Assembly (NCBI GenBank): GCA_003152455.1
Contig: PMAF01000285.1
Coordinates: forward strand, 27,957 to 72,598
DNA from: Hyphomicrobiales bacterium
GTDB taxonomy: Bacteria; Pseudomonadota; Alphaproteobacteria; Rhizobiales; Xanthobacteraceae
Direction: 5' to 3'
DNA: 44,642 bases
Shown here in pieces: positions 21,188-32,239 of the stretch. Numbering within the stretch: the first letter of the stretch is position 1; each line of letters begins with the position of its first letter. The notes beneath the pieces are model-generated. The model saw only the letters and a program-made list of their open reading frames with translations. It was not told the DNA's origin and made no database searches. A program made the translations under genes and the position numbers.

Positions 21188-22405
21188 TCACGTCCCAGGC
21201 GCGAACGACTTCGGCGCCGGGCTGACCGGCTGACTGCCCGATGGTGTCACACGCATTACTGCGAGGCCGCGCTCATTGGTGCCATCGGGGCGGAAGCGGA
21301 ACACCCCGTCGATGCCGGCGAAACCGGATGAGTTGGTCAGCACCTGCTCGCTGAAGCGCTGCACGCCTTGCGTCTTGACCAGCGCGGCGACCAGCGCGAC
21401 CGCGTCATAAGCGAGCGTCGCCGTGCGCACCGGGTCCTGTCCGTACCGGGCGCGGTAGCGGCCTGAGAAACTCTTGAAGCCGCCCGGATCCGGCGCCGCG
21501 TACCAGCCGCCGTCGAGCGTAGGCGTCGAGAAGATGCGCGGATCGTCCCACAGTCCGGTGCCGAGCAGCTGCTCGCGCTTCAAGTTTACGCCGCTGGCGG
21601 CAAGCGCCTGCACCACTTGCGGCACCGCGTCGGCGCCGTCGGGAATGAAAATCGAATCGACGTGAGCCGCCGCCTGCGCCACACGGCGCGCGGGCTCCGC
21701 CATCTTGCCCGGATCGGGCGGATACTTCTCCAGCGCCAGGATGCGGCCGCCGCGGCGCGACACCTCCTGCTGGAAGGCGGCTTCCACCACCGCACCATAG
21801 GCGCTGTCGGGCAGCATCGCGGCGAACGACCGCTTGCCGCGCGAAATGGCAAAATCGACGATGCGTTTGACATCGGTCTCCGGCAGAAAGCTCAGCAGAT
21901 AGACGCCGCGCGTCGCGGCGCTGACGTCGGTCGAGAACGCGATCACCGGAATGCCGCGCTGGCGCGCGGTCGCGCCCACCGCGCGCACGGCTTCGGCGAA
22001 TAGCGGGCCAATGATGATTTCGGCGCCTTCGCCGATCGCCTGCTGCGCGGCGGCTTGCGCGCCTTGCGGTGTGCCGCCGTCATCCTTCACGAGCAATTGG
22101 ATGTTCGGATTCTTGAATTCGGCGAGCGCCAAATCGGCGGCGTTTTTCATCGAGGTCGCAGCGACCCCGGCATTGCCCGGCGCCGACAGCGGCAGGATCA
22201 GGCCGACGCGAACCTGGCCTTCGCCGAGCGTTGCGGCAGGCGCCGGCTCGGCGGTCTGCGGCGGCGGCGTATTGCTGAAAAATTCGGTATTGCCGCCGGC
22301 GCAGGCAGTAAGCGCGGCGGCGGCGGCGGCGATACAAAGCCCGGCACACAGTCGGCGTCGCCCGCGCGACAATGTCCCCTCCCGAGCTCGCCACAACCCC
22401 GCCAT
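21188..22405 (-). CDS. LpoA/YraM-like penicillin-binding protein activator (Leu-binding-protein fold lipoprotein)
   Basis: Signal peptide with lipobox LTAC; periplasmic binding fold VRVGLILPLSAPGNAGVAATSMKNAADLALAEF; adjacent to rsmI-yraN. Confidence 0.82.
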   Translation of the reverse strand: MAGLWRAREGTLSRGRRRLCAGLCIAAAAAALTACAGGNTEFFSNTPPPQTAEPAPAATLGEGQVRVGLILPLSAPGNAGVAATSMKNAADLALAEFKNPNIQLLVKDDGGTPQGAQAAAQQAIGEGAEIIIGPLFAEAVRAVGATARQRGIPVIAFSTDVSAATRGVYLLSFLPETDVKRIVDFAISRGKRSFAAMLPDSAYGAVVEAAFQQEVSRRGGRILALEKYPPDPGKMAEPARRVAQAAAHVDSIFIPDGADAVPQVVQALAASGVNLKREQLLGTGLWDDPRIFSTPTLDGGWYAAPDPGGFKSFSGRYRARYGQDPVRTATLAYDAVALVAALVKTQGVQRFSEQVLTNSSGFAGIDGVFRFRPDGTNERGLAVMRVTPSGSQPVSPAPKSFAPGT

Positions 22406-22505
22406 AGTGGCTCCCTGCGCCCCGAATCAATGCCAGTCCTAGCGATTATCGCCCAATTTGTCCCGCAATAGTTACGGTCGTGAAAAAGAAAGGGCATCCG
22501 TCACG

Positions 22506-23483
22506 ATGACGTGCCCCCGGCCCCCGTCTAAGCTGGCCGGCATGGTCAGGGACAGCAAAACCGCGGGCGCCGGCCGGCCGCGCCGCTACGCGTTGGCCGG
22601 CGAAGCAATCGACGCGCCGTCCCTGCCGGCAGGCCTTTATCTTGTCGCGACCCCGATCGGAAACCTGGGCGACATCAGCCTGCGCGCCTTGCAGACACTC
22701 GCCGCCGCCGACGTGATCGCCTGCGAGGACAGCCGCGTTACCCGCAAGCTCACCGAGCACTACGGTATCGCCACGCCGCTCACGCCCTATCATGAGCACA
22801 ACGCGGCCGAGGCGAGGCCGAAGTTGCTCGCTCGCTTGGGCGAGGGCCAGGCGGTCGCGCTGGTCTCGGACGCCGGCACGCCGCTGATCTCCGATCCCGG
22901 TTATAAGCTGGTGCGCGCGGCGAGCGACGCCGGTCACGCAGTCGTCGCGGTGCCGGGCGCGTCGGCGTTCTTGACTGCGCTCACCGCCGCCGGCTTGCCG
23001 ACCGACCGTTTCTTCTTCGAGGGCTTTCTGCCGCCCAAACAAGCGGGCCGGCAAAAGCGTATCGCCGCGCTCGCCGGCATTCCCGCCACGTTGGTGTTGT
23101 TCGAAAGCGGGCCGCGTTTGCCCGCGGCGCTCGCCGATCTCGCCGACGGACTAGGACCCCGCGCGGCCGCGATCTGCCGCGAACTGACCAAGCTGCACGA
23201 GGAAATTCGCCGCGGCGATCTTATCAGCCTGGCGCGTCACTACGAGACCGGCGCGGAGACGCGCGGCGAGATCGTCATCGTGGTGGCGCCGCCCGCCGAG
23301 GACGCCGGGACAGCCGACGATGTCGACAACCTGCTGCGGCGCGCGCTGGCGCGCGTATCGGTCAAGGACGCGGTCGGCGAAGTGGCGCTCGCCACCGGCC
23401 GGCCGCGCCGCGAGGTCTATCAGCGCGCGCTCGCGCTCGCCGATTCTTCCGGCGAAAAGGATGGCGGCAATGGCGCGGCGTAG
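22506..23483 (+). CDS. rsmI: 16S rRNA (cytidine(1402)-2'-O)-methyltransferase (start uncertain, 22506 or 22542)
   Basis: [50 protein letters not shown]. Confidence 0.97.
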   Translation: MTCPRPPSKLAGMVRDSKTAGAGRPRRYALAGEAIDAPSLPAGLYLVATPIGNLGDISLRALQTLAAADVIACEDSRVTRKLTEHYGIATPLTPYHEHNAAEARPKLLARLGEGQAVALVSDAGTPLISDPGYKLVRAASDAGHAVVAVPGASAFLTALTAAGLPTDRFFFEGFLPPKQAGRQKRIAALAGIPATLVLFESGPRLPAALADLADGLGPRAAAICRELTKLHEEIRRGDLISLARHYETGAETRGEIVIVVAPPAEDAGTADDVDNLLRRALARVSVKDAVGEVALATGRPRREVYQRALALADSSGEKDGGNGAA

Positions 23484-23898
23484 CGGCATGCCGCGGCCGC
23501 CCAAGCCGCCAGCCAGTCTAGCGCGGCAAAAGCGCGAAGCGCGCCCTGAAAAGATTGCCGCTTTCGGCCTCGGTATTTCGGCCGAGAGCCGCGCCGCCGC
23601 CTGGCTGATCGCGCACGGCTACCGCATCCTGGCGCGGCGCTGGAAAAGCCCGCTCGGCGAGATCGACATCATCGCGGCGCGGCGTCACACCTTGATCTTC
23701 GTCGAGGTGAAGGCGCGCGCGACGCTCGACGGCGCGGCAGAGTCGGTCACCGAACGGCAAAAGCATCGAATTGCGGCAGCGGCCGAAGCGTGGCTCGCCA
23801 GCTATCCGCAACCCACGATCCGCGACATGCGCTTCGATGCAATCCTGGTCGCGCCGGGGCGCCTACCGCGCCATCTCCCGGCGGCGTTCGAATCTTAA
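23470..23898 (+). CDS. YraN family (UPF0102) endonuclease-like protein
   Basis: [46 protein letters not shown]; follows and overlaps rsmI. Confidence 0.93.
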   Translation: MARRSGMPRPPKPPASLARQKREARPEKIAAFGLGISAESRAAAWLIAHGYRILARRWKSPLGEIDIIAARRHTLIFVEVKARATLDGAAESVTERQKHRIAAAAEAWLASYPQPTIRDMRFDAILVAPGRLPRHLPAAFES

Positions 23899-23899
23899 T

Positions 23900-24018
23900 C
23901 GTCATTCCGGGACACGCGCGAAGCGCGTGGGCCCGCAATCCAGAGCCAAACAACCTATGCCGGAAAAATCCGCCCTGGATTCCGGGTTCGCGGGCTGCGC
24001 CCGCGCCCCGGAATGACA
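23900..24018. repeat. Large intergenic inverted-repeat element
   Basis: CGTCATTCCGGGACACGCGCGAAGCGCGTG ... CGCGGGCTGCGCCCGCGCCCCGGAATGACA. Confidence 0.75.
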
Positions 24019-24023
24019 AGATC

Positions 24024-25703
24024 TTAAGCACTCAGCCTTTGGAAGAAGGCGTCGACCTGTCCGCGGATGCGGCCGGCAACGTTGCCGAGATCGTCGGCCA
24101 CCGTTTTCACCGCGCCCGCGCTGGAGCGCGTGTCTTCGGTGGCGGTGCCTACCAGACTGACCTCATCGGCGGTCTCGACCGTGCGCTTGGCGGCGATCTC
24201 GACGCTGCGCGCGATTTCCGCCGTCGCGGCGCCCTGCTCGGTGACGGCGGCCGCGATGGCGCCGCTGATGTCGCCGATCTCGCGGATAATACGCTCGATC
24301 GCGGTGATCGCCTCGATCGACCGCACGGTGGCCCGCTGCATGCCGGCGATCTGCGCAGTGATCTCCTCGGTGGCGCGGCTAGTCTGACCGGCCAGCGCCT
24401 TGACCTCGCCGGCCACCACGGCGAAGCCGCGCCCGGCCTCGCCCGCGCGGGCAGCTTCTATGGTTGCGTTGAGCGCGAGCAGATTGGTTTGCTCGGCGAT
24501 GCCGGTAATGAGCTTGACCACGTCGCCGATGCGCCCGGCGGCTTCGTCCAGCTCCTTGACCGCGAGGTTGGTGCGCCCGGCCTCGTTCACCGCCTTGGTG
24601 GCGATGGCGTTGGACTGCGCCACCTGACGATCGATCTCGTTCACGGAAGCCGAAAGCTCGTCGGCGGCGGATGCAATGTCACGCACATTCGACGAAGCCT
24701 CCGAAGAGGCGGCCGCGGCGCTGGCGGTCTTGGTCGCGGCTTCGGCGGCGGCGCCGGCGAGCTGGGTCGACGCCGCCAGCATCTGATCGGAAATGCGCCC
24801 GAGCTCGGCGAGGGTTGATTCCACGTCCGCCGAGAAGTGCGAGATCTCGCTCGACATCTGTTCCTGACGCTGCGCGCGCGTTTCGGCGTCGCTGCGCACC
24901 GTACGATTGAGTTCCTCGTTGCTGCGCAAGGCGCGCTGGAACACGGCGATCGATCGGGCGAGCGCGCCGATCTCGTCGCGGCGCTCCCCGAACGGAACGG
25001 CAATCGAAGCATCGCCGGCGGCGACCGCCTCGGTGACATGCGTGATCTCCGCAATCGGCCGGGTCACGCTGTGCGAAATCACCCATGCGCCGGCGGTTGC
25101 AAGCATGACGGCGAAGCCGGCAAGCAGGCTCAGCCACATGGCGGTCCGGTCGATGCCGGTGTTGATCTCGTGATAGACGCGAGTGGCGCGTTTCTCGTAA
25201 AGCTGCGTCAGCTTTTCCAGATCCAGGTTGAGCGCCTTGCGCACCGAACGGTTGGCGTCGTTGTCGCCCCAGACGCGGCCGGCGGCGGGACTCACTTCGG
25301 TGCCCAGCCGCGCCAATTCGGTGCGGAAGTCGATGAATTGGGCGATGCGCTTGGAAAACTGGCCGAACAGCTCGGCATCGTCGCCGCGCACCGATTTCTT
25401 CCAGTCCTCGACCACCTTGGCGATCTGTTTGTCGAATTTGATGATGCCGTCGGCGTAGACCTTCGAGGTCTTCATGTCGGTCGACATGTAGACGCCGCGC
25501 GATTCCATCTCCACGGCGTAAATCAGCCCATTCACCCGCTCGACGTTCCAGGTGCCGGCGTTGGCGGATTCGAATTCGTCGGTCAGGTTCTGATGTTGAC
25601 GCGCGGCCGAGACTGCCACCATCGACAACGCGACGGTCGCGGTGGCCATCAGCGCGAAGATCGCATAGAGCTTGGCGGCGATTGAAAGCTTCGGCAAAGT
25701 CAC
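24024..25703 (-). CDS. Methyl-accepting chemotaxis protein (start uncertain; ATG at 25820 also possible)
   Basis: TM segment, HAMP region, and signalling hairpin [50 protein letters not shown]. Confidence 0.95.
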   Translation of the reverse strand: MTLPKLSIAAKLYAIFALMATATVALSMVAVSAARQHQNLTDEFESANAGTWNVERVNGLIYAVEMESRGVYMSTDMKTSKVYADGIIKFDKQIAKVVEDWKKSVRGDDAELFGQFSKRIAQFIDFRTELARLGTEVSPAAGRVWGDNDANRSVRKALNLDLEKLTQLYEKRATRVYHEINTGIDRTAMWLSLLAGFAVMLATAGAWVISHSVTRPIAEITHVTEAVAAGDASIAVPFGERRDEIGALARSIAVFQRALRSNEELNRTVRSDAETRAQRQEQMSSEISHFSADVESTLAELGRISDQMLAASTQLAGAAAEAATKTASAAAASSEASSNVRDIASAADELSASVNEIDRQVAQSNAIATKAVNEAGRTNLAVKELDEAAGRIGDVVKLITGIAEQTNLLALNATIEAARAGEAGRGFAVVAGEVKALAGQTSRATEEITAQIAGMQRATVRSIEAITAIERIIREIGDISGAIAAAVTEQGAATAEIARSVEIAAKRTVETADEVSLVGTATEDTRSSAGAVKTVADDLGNVAGRIRGQVDAFFQRLSA

Positions 25704-25818
25704 AAGCGGCCCCCACCCGTGCCCTAAAGGGCCCCAGCCGCTATAGTGGCGGTAAAATGTTAACGGTTTGTTTTCCTTACGCTTCTCGTCGCCCGAAAGA
25801 TCGCCCATAAAGGTCGCC

Positions 25819-26769
25819 ATGAGCCTGAAAATTGCCGTGCAGATGGATCCGATCCAGCGGATCAACATCAAGGGCGATTCAACTTTCGCCCTGCTGCTGG
25901 AGGCGCAAAAGCGCGGCCACCAGCTTTCCTATTACACCCCCGAACGGCTGGCCTTGCTCGATGGCCACCTGTTCGCCACCGTCGAAGCCCTGACCGTACG
26001 CGATCAGGCCGGCGCCCATTTCACCCTTGGCCTGCCGCGGCGCGTGGAATTGACCCAATTCGACGTGGTGCTGCTGCGCCAGGACCCGCCTTTCGACCTC
26101 GCCTATGTGACCACCACCCATTTGCTCGAGCGCATCCATCCCAAGACGCTCGTGGTCAACGACCCGGCGCATGTGCGCAACGCACCGGAAAAGATGCTGG
26201 TCACCGAATTTCCCGACCTGATGCCGCCGACTTTGGTCACCCGCGACCTCGCCGAGATCAAGGCGTTCCGCGCCGAGCACAAAGACATCGTGATGAAGCC
26301 GCTCTACGGCCACGGCGGCGGCGCGGTCTTCCGCCTCACCCGCGACGACCTCAATTTCGGCTCGCTCTACGACATGTTCGCGGTCACCTTCCGCGAGCAA
26401 TGGGTGGTGCAAAAATTCCTGCCCGACGTGAAAAAGGGCGACAAGCGCATCCTGCTGGTGGACGGCGAGTTCGCCGGCGCGGTCAACCGCATTCCTGCCG
26501 CCGACGATCTGCGCTCCAACATGGTGCGCGGCGGCGCGCCGGCGGCAACCGATCTGACGGCGCGCGAGCAGGAAATCATCAAACGCCTTGGACCGACGCT
26601 ACGCGAGCGCGGGCTGCTATTCGCCGGCATCGACGTGATCGGCGACTGGCTCACCGAGATCAATGTCACTTCGCCCACCGGCATCCGCGCGGTGAAGAAT
26701 CTCGGCGGCCCCGACGCCGCGGTGCTGATTTGGGACAAGATCGAGGCGAAGCGGAAGCAGCCGGCGTAG
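25819..26769 (+). CDS. gshB: Glutathione synthase
   Basis: [70 protein letters not shown]. Confidence 0.97.
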   Translation: MSLKIAVQMDPIQRINIKGDSTFALLLEAQKRGHQLSYYTPERLALLDGHLFATVEALTVRDQAGAHFTLGLPRRVELTQFDVVLLRQDPPFDLAYVTTTHLLERIHPKTLVVNDPAHVRNAPEKMLVTEFPDLMPPTLVTRDLAEIKAFRAEHKDIVMKPLYGHGGGAVFRLTRDDLNFGSLYDMFAVTFREQWVVQKFLPDVKKGDKRILLVDGEFAGAVNRIPAADDLRSNMVRGGAPAATDLTAREQEIIKRLGPTLRERGLLFAGIDVIGDWLTEINVTSPTGIRAVKNLGGPDAAVLIWDKIEAKRKQPA

Positions 26770-26815
26770 CGCATGATCCCGAAAAGTGGAAAGCCGCTTT
26801 CGGAGAAGATCGTGG
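26769..26815. repeat. Dispersed palindromic repeat, degenerate copy
   Basis: GCGCATGATCCCGAAAAGTGGAAAGCCGCTTTCGGAGAAGATCGTG; same family as copies near 30884, 41539 and 43544. Confidence 0.75.
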
Positions 26816-26863
26816 GCGGGAAGCCCTCGCTTGAGTCGACGCTTCTTGAGATGCTCCCCAGCG

Positions 26864-26922
26864 TTTGGGGGTCGTCAGAATAACCCTTTGGTTTCAAGGC
26901 TTTTAATCGGACGCACCCCCAA
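26864..26922. repeat. Imperfect inverted repeat/hairpin at the comM truncation scar
   Basis: TTGGGGGT-CGTCAGAAT versus reverse complement of AATCGGACGCACCCCCAA (TTGGGGGTGCGTCCGATT), with inner CCTTTGG...CAAGG. Confidence 0.55.
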
Positions 26923-26940
26923 GGTAAAAAGGCAACGCGG

Positions 26941-27429
26941 AGATGCCGTTGCGGCCGCGCCAACGATCCTGGTTTCGCCTGCAAACGCGGGCCGAATACG
27001 CGCTGCGTGGCGGAGTATCAGGGCCGCCTGTCCGGCCCGCTGCTCGACCGCATCGACCTGCACATCGAAGTGCCGGCGGTGATCGCCGCCGACCTGATCC
27101 TGCCGCCGCCGTCGGAAGGCAGCCGCGAGGTCGCCGCCCGCGATATCCAGGTCGAGCGTTACGCCGCGCTCGGGCTGACGAACGTGCGCACCAATGCGCA
27201 GGCGCACGGGCCGGTGCTGGAAGAAATTGCGCGCGCCGACGACACCGGTCTGGCCCTGGTGCGCGACGCGGCCGATAGCATGCGTTTGTCGGCGCGCGGC
27301 TATCACCGGGTGCTGCGCGTCGCCCGCACGCTGGCCGATCTCGACGGCGCCGAAAAAGTCGGCCGCGTGCATCTGGCCGAGGCGCTGTCTTACCGCGCGC
27401 TCGCCGACGAAGTGCGGCGCGCGGCGTAA
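26941..27429 (+). pseudogene. comM: Truncated ComM/YifB (Mg-chelatase-like AAA+ ATPase), C-terminal remnant
   Basis: Frame reads RCRCGRANDPGFACKRGPNTRCVAEYQGRLSGPLLDRIDLHIEVPAV...GYHRVLRVARTLADLDGAEKVGRVHLAEALSYRAL; the N-terminal ~2/3 including Walker motifs is absent. Confidence 0.85.
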
Positions 27430-27603
27430 TCACGCGGTTGCCATCCGGAACGCGTCGCGATCGGGCACTTCGGAATTACACCGTTACCACCCGCTTTACG
27501 ATCTTTTCACCACGTTCGCGCGTGCGCGCGGGCCGCTCGCAACGGGGAATGAAATTGCAAGATTCCGGGTGCCAAATGCCGCCTCATCGGCGGGCGCGGG
27601 AAC

Positions 27604-29814
27604 ATGGAATCGGGCTCTTCAATCGCGCAATTGCAACGCAAACGCACGCGGAACAAGGCGGCGCTGGTGCTGTTCGGCCGCGCCGTCGTGTCGACCATGG
27701 CGGTTGCCTCCGGCTGGCTCGGCTTCATGACCGGCATTCGCCTGCAAAGTTCGAATTATGATCCCTACGCCTACGGCACCGGCGTCGGCGCGCTGTTTTT
27801 CGCCGCCTGCGCGATCATCGCCCTCATGCTGATGCGGCAACGGGCTCACGCCGACAAAGTGCGCGCGCTCGAAGCACGCATCGAGGAATTGTCGGACGGC
27901 AATTGGGAATTGCGCGAGTCGGAGGAACGCGCGCGCAGCCTGTTGGAGGCGCAAGGCGACCTGATCGTGCGCCGCGACTCGAGCGGCCGCGTCACCTACG
28001 CCAACGACGCCTTCTGCGCTCTCGCCGGGCTCAGCCGCGAGGACATGATCGGCGCCGCCGCCGAATTACCCATTGTCGCGCAAGGGCCCTTCACGGTGCT
28101 GCCCGACGGCACCCGCGTGCACGACCAGAATATCGTCTGTGGAACGACCGCGCGCTGGATCGCCTGGCGCGAGGTCATGGTGCGTGGCGGCACCGGCACC
28201 GAAATCCAGGGCGTCGGCCGCGACGTGACCGACCGCGTCGAGGCCGAGCACGCGCTGGGCGCAACCCGCGACCTGGCGGAAACCGCCAACCGCGCCAAGT
28301 CGCGCTTCCTCGCCACCGTCAGCCACGAAATCCGCACGCCGCTCAACGGCATTCTGGGCATGGCCGACCTACTGCTCGACACGCCGCTCACGCCCGAGCA
28401 AGTCACTTACGCCAAGGCGGCGAAGACCTCCGGCGAAACGCTGCTGTCTCTGATCGAGGAGATTCTCGATTTTTCCAAGATCGAGGCCGGCCGGCTGGAG
28501 CTGGAGGCGCGTCCGTTCGCGCTCGCTGCGCTGGTCGAGGAAACCGTCGAGCTGCTGGCGCCACGCGCGCAGGCGAAAAATATCGAAATCGCGTCGTTCG
28601 TGGACGAGCGGTTGCCGGAAAAGATCGTGGGTGATGTGGCGCGCTTGCGCCAGGTGCTGCTCAATCTCGCCGGCAACGCCATCAAGTTCACCGAACAAGG
28701 CGGTGTCGCGGTGATCGTCGAGCCGGGTGAGCGCGACAACGATTTCCGTTTCCTGGTACGCGATACCGGCATCGGCCTCGCGCCGCAAGATCAGGCGCGC
28801 GTGTTCCGCGACTTCGAGCAGGCCGACGGATCCTCCACCCGCAAGTTCGGCGGCACCGGCCTGGGGCTGGCGATCTCCAAACGCATCGTCGAGCGCATGG
28901 ACGGCTGCATTGCGGTCGACAGCCAAGCCGGCCTCGGCGCTACCTTCAGCTTTACGGTGCCGCTGGCGCCGGCGGCCAATGGCGCGCCGGAATTTGCCGC
29001 GCCCGATCTCGCCGCCAAAGCGGTGTTGATCGTGGCCGCGGCAGACATCGAATCCGCGCTGCTGGCGCGCCGCCTCGGCCGCTGGGGCGCCGAAACCACA
29101 GTGACGGCCGACGAGCAAAGCGCCGTCGGTCTGCTGGCGAAGCGGCGCTGGGACGCGCTGCTGGTCGACTACCCGCTGGCGCGCAGCCTCACCGCCCACG
29201 CCGATCTTGCCCGGCTCGACGAGACGCGCCGCATCGCGCTGATCCGGCCGACCGAGCGGCATGAACTGCCCGCGCTCAAAGCGGCGGGCTTCACCGGCTA
29301 TCTCGTCAAGCCGGTGCGCATGGCTTCGCTGGCCGCGCGGCTCGCCGCCCAGGATGCGTTCGATATGCCGGCGGAATTGTCCGCCGCCGCCGCCGACGGA
29401 ACGAGCAAAGGCAAGGGCTTGTCGATTCTGGTCGCCGAAGACAACGAGATCAACGCCCTGCTCGCGCGCGCGTTGCTCACGCGCCTCGGCCATCGCCCGA
29501 CCGTTACCGGCAACGGTGAAACTGCGGTGGAATTTTGGGCCGCGGCGCGCGCCGCCGGCAGCCCTTACGATCTCGTGCTGATGGACGTGCAGATGCCGGG
29601 CATGGATGGGCTGGAAGCCACCCGCCGCATCCGCGCCGCCGAAGCGCAAGCCGGCGACCGGCCGGTCCGCATGCTGGCGCTCACCGCCAATGCCCAGAGC
29701 GACGACCGCGAAGCCTGCCTCGCCGCCGGCATGGACGGCTTGCTGGTGAAGCCGTTCGACCGCGAAAGATTGTGCGAAGCGCTGGCAGCGGCCGCCGCGC
29801 GGCTTGCGGCCTAA
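27604..29814 (+). CDS. Hybrid sensor histidine kinase (TM, PAS, HisKA, HATPase, degenerate receiver, canonical receiver)
   Basis: [28 protein letters not shown] boxes [40 protein letters not shown]; terminal [16 protein letters not shown]...[17 protein letters not shown]. Confidence 0.96.
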   Translation: MESGSSIAQLQRKRTRNKAALVLFGRAVVSTMAVASGWLGFMTGIRLQSSNYDPYAYGTGVGALFFAACAIIALMLMRQRAHADKVRALEARIEELSDGNWELRESEERARSLLEAQGDLIVRRDSSGRVTYANDAFCALAGLSREDMIGAAAELPIVAQGPFTVLPDGTRVHDQNIVCGTTARWIAWREVMVRGGTGTEIQGVGRDVTDRVEAEHALGATRDLAETANRAKSRFLATVSHEIRTPLNGILGMADLLLDTPLTPEQVTYAKAAKTSGETLLSLIEEILDFSKIEAGRLELEARPFALAALVEETVELLAPRAQAKNIEIASFVDERLPEKIVGDVARLRQVLLNLAGNAIKFTEQGGVAVIVEPGERDNDFRFLVRDTGIGLAPQDQARVFRDFEQADGSSTRKFGGTGLGLAISKRIVERMDGCIAVDSQAGLGATFSFTVPLAPAANGAPEFAAPDLAAKAVLIVAAADIESALLARRLGRWGAETTVTADEQSAVGLLAKRRWDALLVDYPLARSLTAHADLARLDETRRIALIRPTERHELPALKAAGFTGYLVKPVRMASLAARLAAQDAFDMPAELSAAAADGTSKGKGLSILVAEDNEINALLARALLTRLGHRPTVTGNGETAVEFWAAARAAGSPYDLVLMDVQMPGMDGLEATRRIRAAEAQAGDRPVRMLALTANAQSDDREACLAAGMDGLLVKPFDRERLCEALAAAAARLAA

Positions 29815-29910
29815 TCCACTTTGTCATAATTCCGTGTCCCGCCCATGCTGTAGGGGGTAGCAGCAGGCGATCCCTGATTCGTTGAGTGACGCCTGCCTAA
29901 TCGCGCTGAA

Positions 29911-30870
29911 ATGGAGCCAAATTTCCCCATGGCACGCCGCGACAGCCTCTATCCCCCGCGCAATCTGTTCGAGCGGTCCCGGCCGGCGCCGGCCGCCCCC
30001 GGCCTGATTTCCGCGCTGCAAGCCTATGGCGGCTTGCAGGCCTGGGCCGCGCGCACGCATCGCCCGAGCCAGAGCCTGGGCCGTCTCGGCCCGCTGGAAG
30101 TTCGGCTGGCGCAGACCGCCGCCGAGGTGCGCCAGGCGCAGAAATTGCGCTATCGCGTTTTCTACCAAGAGGGCCCCGCCATCGCCAATCCAGGCCGGCT
30201 GTTCGCGCGCCGCGACGTCGATGCCTATGACGCGATCTGCGACCACCTGCTGGTGCTCGATCATGCCGCGCGCGACAGCCAGAACGCCAACCGCCCCGCG
30301 GTGGTCGGTACCTATCGGCTGCTGCGCCAGCCGCTGGCGGAGGACTATGGCGGCTTCTACACCGCCGGCGAATTCGACATCGGCGGGCTGATCGCGCGCC
30401 ACGGCAATCTGCAATTCCTCGAGCTCGGCCGGTCCTGCGTGCTGGCGCCCTACCGCAACAAGCGCACGGTCGAGCTGCTGTGGCACGGCATCTCCGGCTA
30501 TCTGCGGCAGAACCGCACCGATGTCATGTTCGGCTGCGCCAGTCTCGACGGCACCGACCCCAAACAACTGGCGACGCCGCTGTCGTTCCTGCACCACTAC
30601 GCGCGGGCGCCGGAAGCCTGGCGCACGCGCGCTTTGCCTGAGCGTTATGTCGAGATGAACCGGGTATCTAAGGAAGCGATCGATCCGAAGGAGGCGCTGC
30701 GCGTGCTGCCGCCGCTGATCAAGGGCTATCTGCGGATCGGCGCCAATATCGGCGACGGCGCGGTGGTCGACCACGAATTCGGCACCACCGACGTGCTGAT
30801 CGTGTTGCCGATGTCAGCGATCAAGAAGCGCTACGTCGAGCACTTCGCCGTAAACCGGCGGGCCGCCTAG
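29911..30870 (+). CDS. OlsB-like GNAT family N-acyltransferase (putative ornithine lipid biosynthesis)
   Basis: LEVRLAQTAAEVRQAQKLRYRVFYQEG, LELGRSCVLAPYRNKRTVELLWHGI, MFGCASLDGTDP. Confidence 0.82.
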   Translation: MEPNFPMARRDSLYPPRNLFERSRPAPAAPGLISALQAYGGLQAWAARTHRPSQSLGRLGPLEVRLAQTAAEVRQAQKLRYRVFYQEGPAIANPGRLFARRDVDAYDAICDHLLVLDHAARDSQNANRPAVVGTYRLLRQPLAEDYGGFYTAGEFDIGGLIARHGNLQFLELGRSCVLAPYRNKRTVELLWHGISGYLRQNRTDVMFGCASLDGTDPKQLATPLSFLHHYARAPEAWRTRALPERYVEMNRVSKEAIDPKEALRVLPPLIKGYLRIGANIGDGAVVDHEFGTTDVLIVLPMSAIKKRYVEHFAVNRRAA

Positions 30871-30883
30871 CGAAATTATTTTC

Positions 30884-30932
30884 GCGCATGATCTTATCCG
30901 AAAACCGGTACCCACTTTTCGGGATCATGCGC
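30884..30932. repeat. Dispersed palindromic repeat
   Basis: GCGCATGATCTTATCCGAAAACCGGTACCCACTTTTCGGGATCATGCGC, abutting the coaA stop codon. Confidence 0.9.
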
Positions 30933-31885
30933 TACAACCGCCGCAGCGAAACTTCCTCGACCTGGTGGCTCTCGACCTTCTTCAGAATCAAGTCGGAGCG
31001 CTGGCGCGTCGGAATGATGTTCTCGTGCAGATTGACCAGATTGATCCGCTCCCAGATCGACGCCGCGGTCTCGATCGCTTCCGCATCGGACAGGTTCGAA
31101 TAGCGATGAAAATATGATTTCGGATCGCGGAACGCGGTGCTGCGCAGGGTCAGAAAGCGGTCGACATACCAGGACTTGAGCACGTCCTCGTCGGCGTCGA
31201 GATAGACCGAGAAATCGAAAAAGTCCGACACGAACGGGATCGCCTTGCCGTCCTTCGGCAGGCGGCCGGTCTGCAACACGTTCAAGCCTTCGACGATGAG
31301 GATGTCCGGCCGGTCCACTTCGACCCACTGGTTCGGCGTCACGTCGTAGACGAGGTGCGAATAGACCGGCGCCCGCACCGGCCGGCGCCCGGCCTTCACG
31401 TCGGTGAGGAAGCGCAGCAGCGCCGGCAAATCGTAGCTTTCCGGAAAGCCTTTCTTCTCCAACAGGCCTTCGCGCTCGAGGATCGCGTTCGGAAAAAGGA
31501 AGCCATCGGTGGTGATGAGATCGACCTTGGGCACGTTCGGCCAGCGCGCCAGCAAAGCCTGCAGCACGCGCGCGGTGGTGGACTTGCCGACCGCCACCGA
31601 GCCGGCGACGCCGATGATGAACGGCATCTTGATGTCCTCGGTGCCGAGGAAGCGCTCTTGCGCGCGGAACAGCCGCTGCGTCGCCGTCACATAGAGCGAC
31701 AGCAATCGCGACAGCGAAAGATAAATCTCCTCGACTTCCTTGATGTCGAGCCGGTCGTGCAGCGAGCGCAGGCGCGTGACCTCCTCCGGGGTCAGCGTCA
31801 TCGGCGTATCCTCGCGCAACGCCGCCCATTCCGCGCGCGAGAACGTGCGGTAGGGCGAAAGCGTTTCTTCGGTGCGCTGCTCCAT
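30932..31885 (-). CDS. coaA: Type I pantothenate kinase
   Basis: [56 protein letters not shown]. Confidence 0.97.
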   Translation of the reverse strand: MEQRTEETLSPYRTFSRAEWAALREDTPMTLTPEEVTRLRSLHDRLDIKEVEEIYLSLSRLLSLYVTATQRLFRAQERFLGTEDIKMPFIIGVAGSVAVGKSTTARVLQALLARWPNVPKVDLITTDGFLFPNAILEREGLLEKKGFPESYDLPALLRFLTDVKAGRRPVRAPVYSHLVYDVTPNQWVEVDRPDILIVEGLNVLQTGRLPKDGKAIPFVSDFFDFSVYLDADEDVLKSWYVDRFLTLRSTAFRDPKSYFHRYSNLSDAEAIETAASIWERINLVNLHENIIPTRQRSDLILKKVESHQVEEVSLRRL

Positions 31886-31893
31886 GCCGTTCC

Positions 31894-32214
31894 TTACGCC
31901 TTACGCGATGCCTTTTCTTCGTGGCCGGATTGCGCCGTGCGCTTTTCCAGCTCGGCTTCGACCTCGGCGAGCGTGACGCCGCGCGCTTCCAGCACCACCA
32001 TGAGATGATAGAGAAGATCGGCGCCTTCCGCGATCAGGCGGCCGCGATCTTCCTGCACGGCAGCCATCGCGGCTTCAAAGGCCTCTTCGCCCAGTTTTTT
32101 GGCGCAATGGGCGACGCCCTTGTCGAGCAGCGCGCGGGTATAGGAATCCGCCGCGCTCGCCTTGGCGCGTTCGTGCACCCGCTTTTCCAGATCGGCCAGC
32201 GTGAACTTGGTCAT
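31894..32214 (-). CDS. hisE: Phosphoribosyl-ATP diphosphatase
   Basis: [44 protein letters not shown] at 32214. Confidence 0.95.
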   Translation of the reverse strand: MTKFTLADLEKRVHERAKASAADSYTRALLDKGVAHCAKKLGEEAFEAAMAAVQEDRGRLIAEGADLLYHLMVVLEARGVTLAEVEAELEKRTAQSGHEEKASRKA

Positions 32215-32239
32215 AGAGCGTCCTTTGCGGCGTCCTTTA

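Noticed and set aside
26769-27429. Acinetobacter-style resistance island at comM
   Set aside because: No transposase, resistance gene or target-site duplication is visible; only a truncated gene and a small hairpin remain.
28369-29649. 426-aa minus-strand ORF opposite the hybrid kinase
   Set aside because: Mirror-frame artefact of high GC3 in the kinase gene.
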